From positions 430,434 to 494,433 of the forward strand of contig MNCI01036173.1 of the NCBI GenBank assembly GCA_015680685.1: 64,000 nucleotides of DNA, written 5' to 3'. Positions 8,843 to 19,894 of the stretch are shown here, in pieces. Source of the DNA: Gnetum montanum (Eukaryota > Streptophyta > Gnetopsida > Gnetales > Gnetaceae). The notes beneath the pieces were generated by a model. The model had not been told where the DNA came from. It did no database searches and worked only from the letters and a program-made list of their open reading frames with translations. Position 1 is the stretch's first letter; every line of letters starts with the position of its first letter. The position numbers were made by a program, and so were the translations under genes.

Positions 8843-11130
8843 CTACCATTTGGTAGGCTTACCCATGTTGTTGGTAAGGTTGACTCTTGAGGGAGAAGAG
8901 GTTGACACATTGCCTATGGTTGGGCTTTGGGTAGGTGAGGGGCCATTGCGTGGTGGCACCTTTATGACAAATAGTAGTTTGGGAGGAGTCTGACTAGCTT
9001 GTTGTGGCACCTTGATGATGAAAGGTTTCTTTGTAGTTGTGGTCGGTGCATCATGCCAGTTTAACGTCTTAGCGGATGGCTGTGGTGGTACTTTGACCAC
9101 AAAGGGTGTCTTCAGTGCTTAGGATTGCATTGAATCTTGCTATTTTAACATCTTAGTGGACGTGTGAAGTGGTGGTACTTTGACCATGAAAGGTGTCATC
9201 GGTGCTCTAGGTGACACCTTGATGATGATGAGAGGCCCCTTGCTAGTGGAGACGGAGGGGATTATTGCCTTTCTGGGAGGCACATGGATCACAAAAGGTT
9301 GGTGCATAGGTTTAGGATTACTATCTATGCCAATGGAGTTTATGACATAAGAGGCATCGTCTGTGCTAGGTTGATTTAGGGTGTTGACGTTCAGTTGGCC
9401 CTGTACTATCATTTCTTGTAGATCATCTTGTAATGCATGGTAGGTGTCGGTGTTATGACCAGACATCTGGTGGTACTGATAGAATTGATCTTACTTGAAA
9501 TGTCATGGAACCAGGGGCTTGTTTGGTGATACTAAGGTGGGATTCCTCAGTAGCTCACAGTACCTATCGTGTCAGCGGTGAGCATTTTCTGCTACTTGTC
9601 TGTATTCAATTTTCCCAGTTCTAAGGAGTTGCTTTAGTAGTTCAGAAGGTCGTGCAAGTAGCAACGTGTACTTAGAGTGATCCTTGTGTTGAAAGTTGGG
9701 CCTTGGGGTGGCCCCTATCGTTGTAGGCTAGTTGGTACTGGTGTTTGTTGTTTTTTTGCTTATGGCTACAGTTTCTGTTGTTGTCTATTGTTTGGAAACA
9801 TGTTGGTTCTTGTAAGCTGCATAGGCGGGATCATTGCTTTTTTTTGTAGCTTGTTCAATGTTCTTTATTTGTGTGAAGGCTTGGGTCAATGTTTGAGTGC
9901 TTAGGTAGTATAATTTTAACTTAACAAAGTCATTCATGGCTCCCTTCAGAATCGTAAGCAAATACGTTTCAGGGATGGGCTCATGAAGTTCATTAAGGAC
10001 TGCGCTCCATCGTTGGATGAACTTCTGCACAGGCTCTAGTGGCACTTGTTTCACCTGTATCAGAGTGTCTAGTGTGGCCTTAGGCTTGAGGTTGTACTTA
10101 AACCAGGTGACGAACTAATGTAACAGATCCTCCAGAGACGATATGGAGTTACGAGGCAAGGCTTGGTACCAGTCTAAGGCTACGCTCATTAAGGACATAG
10201 TGAACACTCACAAGATTGTGTGGGGCCAAGCTTGAAGCAATAGAGTTTCTGATCAAAACATGACTAAGTGAGTGTTCGGATCTCCCTTCCCATTGTACTT
10301 GGTTAATTGGGGCAGTGTGATTCCCTTGGGTAAAGCTAACGGTGGCACTAAAGAGTTAATTGGATCATCTTGGTAGAATTCCAATACTTTGACTTGTTCA
10401 ATGTTTGTCGTTTTGAGGTGCTTTACCTCTTCAGCAAACGCTTGCATCATTTTTTTGGCTTCTGTCCATTCTTTCGCGGTAGGCAGTTCAGTTGGTTGGG
10501 GAGATTGTGTTGTTAGTTGCTGCTGTGGAGCAACATTTAGAGTTGGGATTGTAGGGTGTGATGCGCTGAAGTAAGTGGATTGTTGAACAAGGGGTGTGGT
10601 TTCTTTTCTAGCCACTAACTGTGGGGTGACACCCTAAATGTGTGGGGCTGATGTAACAAAAGTGGCCCCATGTGTTTGCACTAGCTACATGTACAGGGTG
10701 GATGTGGGCATGGGTAGTCCATGTTGGGATACCGTTGGTTGTGTGCTCGTTGACGCATGATGATGAATTGTCTATCCCACGTGTGAGTGGAATGATGGGT
10801 TAACATGGGCACGTAGACTAAGGGTGTGGTATGAATCCTCAGTTTTAGATTGTGTCGCAAAGTCATCTACATCATGTTGATTTTGGGGCTCCTCAGTGGA
10901 TCGTCGTGAGTTTTGGCTCCTTGCCAGAAGGAGTTGAGAGATGAGTTGGTGGTGAGGCTCAGAAAGGGGGATGATGTCATATACAAAGGGGACGAATTCA
11001 TGACCTCCCATGTATGTGCACTCAAAGTTCGTTTGGCCTCCTGTTCTGTGGTGTCAAGGGGAAGGTTGGCCTGAATCTTCACACAGATAAAGTTGTACTG
11101 TTCTTATGTGAGGATTACGAAGATGCATGC
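8843..11130 (-). pseudogene. E2 gag
   Basis: In minus order the N-terminal domain comes first (KIQANLPLDTTEQEAK, GGHEFVPFVYDIIPL, HHQLISQLLLARSQ; about 10800-11130). A Gln/Pro/Thr-rich linker follows, then a coiled region with the capsid start (FYQDDPINSLV, LPQLTKYNGKGDPNTHLV; 10253-10615). Capsid continues at 9785-10054 (EPVQKFIQRWSAVLNELHEPI). The knuckle near 9420-9490 reads FYQYHQMSGHNTDTYHA. Both Cys expected from E3 (FCDYHQ, YCQ) are Tyr. The C-terminal linker (8843-9400) repeats a short motif PF[VI][VI][KH]VPP about five times. Several stops and frameshifts make it a pseudogene, although large pieces stay open. Confidence 0.8.
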
Positions 11131-11139
11131 GTTAGAGTT

Positions 11140-11757
11140 CTAAGATGACTCCATGGTGATGTGTGATAGGGCAACGTACAGGCTGGCTAACTATGTAGTG
11201 TGTGTGCATGTGAACACTAAAAATTTTTCTAAATGTCCAGCGTGTGAACACTAAAAATTTTTCTAAGTGTCCAGCGTGTACAGCGTAAATGGGAGAAAAT
11301 TTGGCTAAGCGTTGGAACAGTGTATACAATGTACACAGGAAAAAATTTGACTAAGTGTTGGAACAGCGTGTAGGTGGCAGCATACAAGAGGCAGCATATA
11401 CACTACACTCAGCGTATACATAGTGATGGCAGTGTATACCAAGTGTGAAAAATGTATAGGGGATGTGTGTAGCATATACCAAAGGGTCACAGCCTATATA
11501 GAAGGGTGACAACGTATACACTGGGTTATAGCATGTAGACAGAGATTACAGTGTACAAACTGGTGGGTAGCGTATAGACGCTGGCTGTGGTGCAGATCTA
11601 CAATTGCAGGGCATAGATCTAAAGAAGCAGGATGCAGATATGCAATGTTTGAGCATATATTTGCAGTCATAGGCTGTAGATCTACGATAATGGGGCATAG
11701 ATCTGGGATGTAGAGAAGCAGATATGAGCAGATCTATGCAGATCTAAGTGAAAGTAG
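11140..11757 (-). other. E2 5' leader with tandem motifs
   Basis: This lies between the primer-binding site and gag. It contains degenerate repeats on AGCGTATACAC and CAGCGTGTA (11160-11560), then GCAGATCTA units (11585-11745). No reading frame matches a protein. The E4 leader at 43860-44150 holds related GTATAC/TGCATGCTGA repeats, so the leader repeat class is a family trait. Confidence 0.65.
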
Positions 11758-11775
11758 GCCCTCCTTCTAGCGCCA
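11758..11775 (-). other. E2 primer-binding site
   Basis: On the minus strand TGGCGCTAGAAGGAGGGC starts a few bases after the end of the 5' LTR. TGG pairs with a tRNA CCA end. E4 has TGGCACAAGAAGGAGGGC at the same place. I did not identify the tRNA. Confidence 0.75.
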
Positions 11776-11782
11776 TTTTCTA

Positions 11783-13356
11783 TACTGTCTAAACTCATGG
11801 GTGCAAGGCTAGAATGAAACAGACATCGAGAGATCTATAGATAAGCACAAAAGACTCTACCTTCACTTGAGGGTGAGCTAGAACTAAAGAAGGTAGAGTA
11901 CCTTGGGTGGTCCGCACATGGATCAGACAAGGATTTCCCCAAACGTATGCCAATGTGCAATATGTTGGGTTATGTGTAAACAATGTAATAAGCATAAACC
12001 AAAATGTAAATGTACAAAAATATAAACAAAGAGATAGGAAAGAATGAATGCAAACTGTAATAAATCTTGATTGGAAATGAAGCAATTTTATTGCAAAAAT
12101 GAAGATTACAGTGCACCGGTCTGAATGTAGTTGTGGAACTGACACAAGGCAGATGAAGAGCCCCGATGGATACTGAGGGATGATGGTATGCTGGTTTGGA
12201 CTATAGGCACAATGTGAAGGTAGTATGGTCAGCGTGCAAGGTTGAAGTCTAGCATGTAGGGTTGGTGTTCCGAATTTTCTCAAAAATGTAATTTTTTTAT
12301 CCTCCTCTACTTTTACTTGATGGAAAATTAGGGTTTTTATAGGTTTTAGAGTGTGAAACTCAGATCTGGAGTGGTATGAGTGGCCGTTGGTGAGAAAATT
12401 TTGGGTCGAATGACATGTGGCTGTGTTGCCCGAGTGTAAAGAATATTACAACTATACAACATCCTACATGCCAGCGTGTACACGCTAGGTATGTGAACCC
12501 AGCGTGCAGACCTAACCAACACAAAAGAATTGAACTTTACAAAAGAACATTATTATTACAATAGAGAATCCTAAAAATGCCCTTGGATTTGAGCTCTAGT
12601 GTCATGAAGATGCTGCTTGTGGATCTTTTGCTCATCCTGACTTGACCTAACATGTTTCTGGCAGGCGTCAAGTGGTGTACGCTATGCTGCACACTGGGCA
12701 TACACGCTAGGCATGCAGAGTATGTATGCTCAGTGTATAGGTCATGGAAGTGCATCATTTTGAGGTTGAATCTTTATTTTGGGAGCCTGGGATGATTCCT
12801 GACAATTGCCTTGCTTCTAAGAGTCAATTGTAGGTGGAGATCTTGTTCAGGGGTGCCTATTTTGAGAGATCCTTGATGGTGCATGCTGGATGTGCACGCT
12901 GAGCTGTACGCTGGGCGTGTACGCTGAACTATACACTGGTCATGCATGATGGCATGCAGGAATGAAAACCTATCATTTGGAGCCCAAAACTTGATTTTTA
13001 GGTGCCTGAGAGCTACTGGGGACCTTGGGGAATGTCCTGGGGGGTCCAGACGCTCAATTCTGGCATTTACTTGCTCATTTTTGGGGCGCAAAAGTTACTA
13101 CACGTTGAGCTGTATGCTGTCCCGTGTGCAAGAAGTATAATTAGCTTTGTCTAATTTTTTTGAGCTTGAAACTTTTAGTTAGTATTTCCAGATGTTGATG
13201 TAGTCTCCAATGGATCTCGGGGAACTTTTACTTGCTTGATTCGACTCCGTTTGATGCTATTTGTGAAGTTTGCAAGTTTTGGTCATACTGGGAAGCATCA
13301 TGACTTAGCTCGATTCTTGTCCGAAAGTGCTAGGTCCAAATTTTTGTGGTGTTTTA
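11783..13356 (-). repeat. E2 5' LTR
   Basis: This is the partner of 4661-6218. The TATA box is at 12331-12342 (CTATAAAAACCC on minus). The sense start reads TAAAACACCAC at 13356, one change from TGAAACACCAC in the other LTR. The palindromic GCTGGGCGTGTACGCTG-type motif is abundant at 12660-12960 and 13100-13140. Confidence 0.85.
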
Positions 13357-14043
13357 AGCACCATTAGGGAAGATCCCGAAGGGGGTCAAGTGACTACAGC
13401 ACCTATCTTCATCACAATTTGGGTCTGCCAACACCAGATTCGAAGGGTACACGTTGATGATGGGGCCGCCACAAATGTCATTTCCTTTTCTATTGCAGAT
13501 AAGTTGGGATTGGTCGACCAGATCATATCCACAACAATGTCGTGTCTTATGTCCTTCAATAGGGCATGTGTCTTGGTGAAAGGCATAGTTCACGTAGACT
13601 TTGTAGTAGGGGACCAGTTCCCCATAGACGCAACGTTCATCGTGGTCGAGGAAATGCCCAGGTTTAACTTGATCTTGGGAAGATCATGGTTAGCGCAACT
13701 TAGAGCTATCTCCTCACCTATACACTAGGAAATCCACTTACCATACGTAGGCAGGGAGGTGATGATCCTTGGTGATGAAGTAGTGATGCAAGAAATTAGT
13801 AACGTAGACATGGAGCAAGGCTTAGAGGTTACAACCTTTGAGTGTGAGGTGCCTGCTCACACATGCATTAACCATTCAATGCGAGGATCGACCCAGCGAG
13901 CCAACTTCCAAATCAAAAATGCATGGGTTGAGTTTCCCTTCCAACTAGAGGATGATGATGTGAATGAGAGCCCTGGTGAAACACTTTGGACCTACATTCC
14001 GATCAATCCACGACGAGTCAAGAGGCAGCTACGCATAACGTAG
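13357..14043 (+). pseudogene. E1 aspartic protease
   Basis: The frame runs from the E2 junction with GVQVTTAP-like text, then RRVHVDDGAATNVISF (active site DDG), then MPRFNLILGRSWLAQLR (second structural motif). One in-frame TAG at 13727 stands where E2 and E4 read Gln (HQEI). It continues as IHLPYVG, a linker, and ends INPRRVKRQLRIT stop at 14043. The domain order and text equal E3 26520-27197. Only the single stop and the upstream E2 insertion disable it. Confidence 0.85.
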
Positions 14044-14578
14044 TAACCCTATTGCTTCCTGCCCGGTTGTCATCCCTTGTGCATTTGTTACTTCTCTACT
14101 TTGATAACATGATGTCCTATTGGTATGCTACACTATGGCCTGAAATGGCCTAAAACTAGCATTATTACTTTTCTCTTTGATAACATTCCATCCTTCTGGC
14201 ATTGCTACGCTATGGTCCGAAATAGCCTAAAACTAGCATCATCATTTTTTGCTTTGTTAACAAACTATTTCTTTTGGAAATGGCCCAAAATGGCCTAAAA
14301 CTAGCATCGTTGCTTTTCTCTTTGTTAATATATAATCCTTCTAGCATGTTACGCAATGGCCCAAAATAGCCTAAAACTAGCAATGGCCTAAAACTAGCAT
14401 ATGAAAGAATGAAAACTTTACATGATATACAAGCTCATGCAAAATTAGTTTCTTTTCTGAAGTCTTTCATTTTATTCAAAGCTTTCGCCTGTTGGTAATG
14501 TTTGTTGAACTTTTACAAAATCGCAAAATTTCAGCATTTCAAAATCTCAAAAAAAATTTAAAAAGAAAATCCCATGCT
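14044..14578 (+). repeat. E1 spacer between protease and antisense gene: motif array
   Basis: It holds several degenerate units of GCCCGAAATGGCCTAAAACTAGCAT at 14130-14400, then an A/T-rich tail. On the minus strand an AATAAA lies at 14471-14476, about 105 nt after the antisense gene's stop, a possible poly(A) signal for that gene. Sense gag-pro and the antisense gene converge here. Confidence 0.75.
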
Positions 14579-17500
14579 TTCATGGGTCATCCCTATTTGC
14601 ATTTCCCTCACTACTCGTCTCCGCTTCATCCTCTTGTGCATCATTCTCCCCTATGTTGCTTTCTACTGGCTCTTCATTCCCTCCCTCTATGGGCCTTGCG
14701 TTCTCATCTGGAGCCTGCATCGTAGGAATGAAGTAGTCAGTTAGGGCAACAAATGCAAACTACAACATAGCATGAGCATCTACATAGTAAAGCGACTAAC
14801 TTGAGAGGTGCCTACATCGGTCTCAAAAGGTATCTTGTCTAGATCGAGCCTGAGGCGATGCCAGATCTCCTCTGTCATGATATCCATCCAATGCCTATCA
14901 CTAGGTTCAGCATTCATGATGGCGATTCTCTCCCTTTCCATGGTCGTCCATACTAGAGGTCCTGGGAAAATGGGGGCAGTTGTGGTCTCTCTTGTAGGAA
15001 GGTCTAATTTCAAGTCAGGAGATTCCGTAACCTTTACCTAGTCTTTAAACTTAGCATAGGCCTCAGAAGCATCGATGACATTCATGAATGCTTCATATGT
15101 GAATGCCTCCACAGCAGCATCTTTGTACAATTTTTGATGGGTGTCATTCTCCATCTTGTACACATGTTTATGTTTTCTCTGGGTTTGTCCCCATTCCAAA
15201 ACCTTGGCATTGATATCTTTCATGTCTTAACACTTCTAGACTAGCAAGTCCATCTACATTTTCTATTCAACTATCTCATGGGTGGATTTGACATTCTGAC
15301 AAACGATAGTCCAAAATCTAGCATAGTCATCTATAGCCTTGCGCTAGTCCTCAACATTAGGGTTATGGTTTATGAGGAATTCTTTTCTCGACCTGAGATC
15401 CTCCACATCAATGACTAGTTCGGCCTCTCTTTGCTTAGCCCTTTGGACCTGTTTCCACATATCCTCGTTAACGTGCTTATACTCCCATAGATAGCTTGCC
15501 GAGTGCAAGACGCACTTGTTAGCCTCATCGAACATGTGACAAGACACCTCGATCATGTCAGGTGAGAGTGTAGGCATGGTGCCAACTTTGATGGGTTGTG
15601 TTGGGTCCCATTTAAGGTGGGAGGCTACGACAACATGAAGAGTATAGCAATTGCGTTAGCATAGAAAAAATAAATGAACTCAAATGTTTTAGTGTAAAAA
15701 CATAGGAGCATTTAATACTGCTACTTACCCACATCAAGGTCCGCCTACTAAAGGCATTTGATCATGTGTTCGACAAGTTCCTGCACAAATGCAAACTTGT
15801 TAGGGATCTCGGTCCATGACTCTGCATGAATAGGAGGGGGTCCCACAATGTCAGCAGTAGCACCTATTGCATGACTAAGCATATTAGCAATGGCCAAAAT
15901 CGACTACAACAAGGCAGAGGTATCACTGAACTCACCAATCTCTAGCTGCGATCTTTCTTCTTACTAATGCAAGATGATACTGGTGGCCTTGGTGGAGGGC
16001 CCTACCAAGTTCATACAAGCCCCTTCCTCATGCGCTGGTGCCTTTCCCTTCAAGAGACCAACATCCTTTTTATTCAATGGAGGTGTCCCTTTGTTGGTAG
16101 GAGGCTCCCTAATAACAAGAGCCCCTACCCTAGAAATAGGAGATCCTTTATTCTTAACCAAGGCCCTTTCCTCCGAGACTGGGGCCTCCACATCTTCATT
16201 TGTTGCCCTCGTTCAAGGGTCAGATACTTCTTCATCAACTTCTTCTTCTTCTTCTTCTTCCTCTACTAGCAAAGAAGCATGTTTGCATCGGTTCAAAACA
16301 AATTAGCTCAAAGAATATGCTACGCTATGCTACACTGCCTAGCATAGCATAGCGTAGCAGACAATAGCAAAGTAAGCATTACATGAAAAATGTTTACCAA
16401 TGGGGGGTTGCATCCTTTGTAGCTTAATCCGCAGTCTTCATCCCGCCTCTTCCTCCACGTGAAGTGTTTCCCTAGCTGGGGGAGGTCTCTTCCTTCGCAA
16501 CTCCTTAGGCATGGTCTTGGCTATGAGACATTCTCCCCACATCACACTACCAGCTATAGTAGGGGGTGTCTCTCCTATACTATCCTAGCCATGAACATTG
16601 CGAGTTGCGAGACCTTTGATCATTACAGACAACGACTCCCTGACTACTTCTGGGAGATCTTGAGCTCATGTGGTCCAGAGGATCTGGTGAATCCATGGCC
16701 TGGGAATCTAGTTGTGATCTCTTACGGCCTAGGCTCCATCCTCTTGAACCACCAGAAACTCCACGAAGCGCTTCAAATAGCCTATGTAGAAGGCATAGTT
16801 TATGTTGGAGCGGGACTCCATTTTTTCACAGAGTCGGAAAATCTCAGCCTGCAAGCCCTTACATAGGAATCTAGCCCATTCATAATAGGCCCCTTCCTCC
16901 ATAACCTCCAACATTATCTGGGCTTGCTCGAGCCACAAGACCTTCCCTTGGATGAGTAGTTGGGGGAATGTGCAGGCACGGAAGATTGGGTAAATCTCCA
17001 TGGTAGGTATACCCTTAAGCTTATCCATGGGAATCCATTTTCACTCCTTAACAAGATGCAACCACTCCTCGATGTCCTTCTTCATAAGGGTTAACTCCTA
17101 CTTGCACCTCAACCCTATGAAGGTGCCATCGGCAGGAACACCGAACAAGTTTGTAAAGAGCTGGTCATTGATTTTAATGACCACCCACATGCCCCGTACA
17201 CACATGTGAAAATGGCCCACCCTCTCAAAGAAGGAGTTGACCAAAGAAAGCACCTCAGTGGCCATAATGCTAGGATTTGGGGCCATGAATAGATCCATAA
17301 GCCCTACCTTTTGGATTTTCTTGACCAAGGAGTCTAGGGCCCTCTGGTCCAACCAGCACTGGCATGCTGCTACTTCACCATATTTGAAATAGATGTTTGC
17401 CCCCTGCATCTCAATGGTTACCACCGTAACCTCCCGAGGCTTCTTCACACATGCAACAGCTTCCACAAAACACACTTAGCATAATGACATAGAAAATACA

Positions 17501-19002
17501 TGGACTGCAAAAACACTTGAGCATGCACCTCCTACCTTTTGGCCCACTAGGTCTATATGGTAATGGGAATAGCAGGAATTCAACCATCATAGCCTCTTCA
17601 ACCATGACCTACTTGAAGGGTTCCTCCCACTCCCTATCCAGCCAACCCTTCTCCTTACATTAATTGTAGATAATGCAAAACTTGCCTAGGTAGGTGTGGT
17701 ACTCCCCCCCACACTAGCCAATCATACCCACCTGCAGGTTCTTGGCAGAAGAGAACTCTTGTAGGGCTAGCTGCGTTGTAGCCAGAAGACCCGATCGGTT
17801 GTGAATCCCATCATCATTGATAAAGAACCTGGTGACAAACACATACTCTTAGCATTCGGCCAATATGACCAGTGTTGCAAAACATAGTAGAGCAAGGCTA
17901 TAAAACTCATCTGCCAGCACAATGGATAGTCCCCTGTGGGTTATGAAAGCATGTTTCCATGTAACATGCAAGGAACAGTGTGTTGTACTGGTGATAGCAG
18001 TTGTATTTAGGCATGTCCCAGATCTAGGCTAAATGCTTCAATCCTATTAAGAATTGGATGGACCCCTTTCCCTACCTACTCATAATTGCCCCATTAGTAA
18101 AAAGTCTTAGAATTCTGTGACTTTCCCTAGGCATCATGGCTTTTACTATGCCAGATGCCTCCACCTCCTCCAAGGAGGACCAAATGATCACACTAAAGTG
18201 GTCGAGAAGGAATTGCAAGAAGTCCCGTGTCCCATCTCTGAACTAGACCCCTTGCTCCCCCATGCGTATCTAGGGAGGAGGGGCATTGGCCATAGGTCTG
18301 CTCACATGGCACAGGACCCCTCTAATGTCCAAAACGATCAGCCTAGACCTCGACCCTGTCCTACACGCCACAATTAGTGAATGTTAGCATCATACTTAAA
18401 GGAAACACATGCACAACATAGCAAAGTCTAGCAGTCCATGTACATAGCGTAGCATAACCCTCTACCCATACATAGTGTAGAAAGAGCATGAAAGCCTAGC
18501 ATAGCAAAAACATGCGAATAAGTCTAGCATAGCAAAAAAGTAATTGACAACATGCTCTAATAAAATGTGTGTCACATCACCACATCATATATGGCCTAGC
18601 CCTCTTGAGGGTTTTATGTCACAGCATGCTAGGGTCGAGCAACTTAAACTACCCAGCCCCTCCGGTTATGACAACCATGATGGTGGTGGTTTCAATGGCC
18701 TTGCATGCAACCACGACGTAACGTTCATACATCCGCCACAGCCGATACTGCAATGGCAGTGATGCAAAGGTTAAATTTACATGAACACATAAAATGTAGA
18801 TAGCCAAGAATGAATGTAAAACAAATAGGACGTAAAAAAGAGCAAAGGATGACCAAAAGCACAAAAAAAAGAAGTGAAGCGTACACAATAACCTACTGGG
18901 TCAACGATGTGCTCTGGCACGCCGCAACGTGCGCTTATGGCATGTGCCCTAGGGTCTTCTTCACCTCCTCAACCCTCGTGCCAAATGGGTCTTAGAAGCC
19001 AT
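14579..19002 (-). pseudogene. E1 antisense cargo gene, eight exons, FCP1-like domain
   Basis: The gene model is on the minus strand. Exon 1 18897-19002 (MASKTHLA..., frameshifted). Exon 2 17912-18360 (RLIVLDIRGVLCHV, FSVIIWSSL, YNTLFLACYM). Exon 3 17536-17828. Exon 4 16398 to about 17465 (DQLFTNLFGVPADGT; AFYIGYLKRFVEFLVVQEDG). Exon 5 15936-16265 (Glu run, ASEER-like text). Exon 6 from 15729. Exon 7 14801-15623 (TMPTLSPDMIEV; RHWMDIMTEEIWHRLRLDL). Exon 8 14579-14714 (acidic, ends RDDP stop). Most introns keep GT/AG (GTAGGTTAT, GTAGGAG, GTGAGTTC, GTAAGTAG, GTTAGTCG); intron 2's donor has become AT. Exons 2-3 resemble FCP1/NIF HAD phosphatases. Scattered stops and frameshifts show decay. The function of exons 4-8 is unknown. 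Confidence 0.85.
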
Positions 19003-19150
19003 TTTCTTGATTACAGAGTTACACCTTTCGCTGGAAAAGCTCTCTTTACCAACCGAATAACACAATCGCTCCACGCTCCGAAATTCCCTTATGTTCCAAT
19101 GTGGGCTCTACACTCTTACGGTGAAAATGGAAAAATCGCTAGGGTTTAAC

Positions 19151-19163
19151 CCCTATTATAGCC
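19151..19163 (-). promoter_or_regulatory. TATA-like box of the E1 antisense gene
   Basis: On the minus strand GGCTATAATAGGGGTTAAAC lies about 150 nt upstream of the exon-1 ATG. E3 has CATAAATAGGGGTTAAACCC at the matching distance. The flanking leader (CACCGTAAGAG, GGAGATTTCGGAG/GGAATTTCGGAG) also matches, which marks a shared promoter pointing away from RT. Confidence 0.65.
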
Positions 19164-19319
19164 ATAATGACAAGGCGGGGAAACTTACCTCTCTTTCTCT
19201 CTAATTAATGCAAAGCACATCGTACAGCGTAGCATGCTCGCCATGACATCATGGCACTATTAGCATTAAAGCCTTAACATGCTTCAAGCTAGCTGCTTGC
19301 CTTCCCGAAAACAAAAAAT

Positions 19320-19730
19320 ATATATTTTTTTAATTAAGGGTCTGAAAAGACCTCAAACTAAGAATCCCTAGCATAGTTGCATCCCTAATGGTCCATGATG
19401 ACATTAAACTAACAACACCACATGCTTGCATCGGTAGTTTTCGCATCTTCTTCCACATGGACAATGTTGCAATTTCTAGTGTTTTCATGTTTGTAGTTTT
19501 CATTTTCACATTAACGACTTAGCACTCCTCATATTCGTAATTTTCCATTTTGCATACTATTATTTTTGCATGTTAAGATTTTGCATGTTGCAATTTGGCA
19601 GTCTGAAATGACACTAAACTAGTAGTTTGGCATATCGATAGTGGCATGCCATCACTTTATGTTAGCAATTTTACACCTTTAGCAGTTCTACACTCTTGTG
19701 CCCTGGCGGTCTACCATAACCTTAAATGGA
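19320..19730 (+). repeat. E1 spacer between antisense gene and RT: motif array
   Basis: Degenerate units such as GTCTGAAATGACACTAAACTAG, and GTCCATGATGACATTAAACT, stand in element sense. No reading frame of interest is present in 19164-19890. Confidence 0.7.
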
Positions 19731-19894
19731 GAACTTGCAAACTCATCACTACTTTGCAAATTGCTGTTACACATAATCTCTGGTAGGCATCTCTTAACCA
19801 AGCTTTCATCTTATGATGGCAAGTCAAGTAGGAGATGGGAATCCACCATGACCTTTCCACACCTTTCACACTAGCAGGACCATAGGGTAAGCTC

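Larger units (their letters stand above)
4661..13356 (-). mobile_element. E2: non-autonomous gag-protease LTR retrotransposon nested in E1
   Basis: Two directly repeated LTRs (4661-6218 and 11783-13356) enclose, in minus orientation, a primer-binding site, a repeat-rich leader, gag, an open protease frame, a motif array and a polypurine tract. No reverse transcriptase, RNase H, integrase or antisense gene is present in the 5.6 kb internal region. E1 sequence continues on both sides (linker at 4655, protease at 13357). I could not find a clean target duplication. Its LTR matches that of E4 (42142-43660), so an E4-like element may supply enzymes; that is an inference. Confidence 0.85.

Noticed and set aside
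4656-13361. A target-site duplication for E2
   Set aside because: I compared TGTTG on the left with AGCAC on the right and shifted the borders by a few bases; no 4-6 bp match survives, so none is claimed.
15967-16306. Plus-strand frames of 100 and 110 codons with Ser or Phe runs
   Set aside because: They are the complements of the Glu-rich exon 5 of the antisense gene; the same is true of 29092-29475 opposite E3 exon 5.
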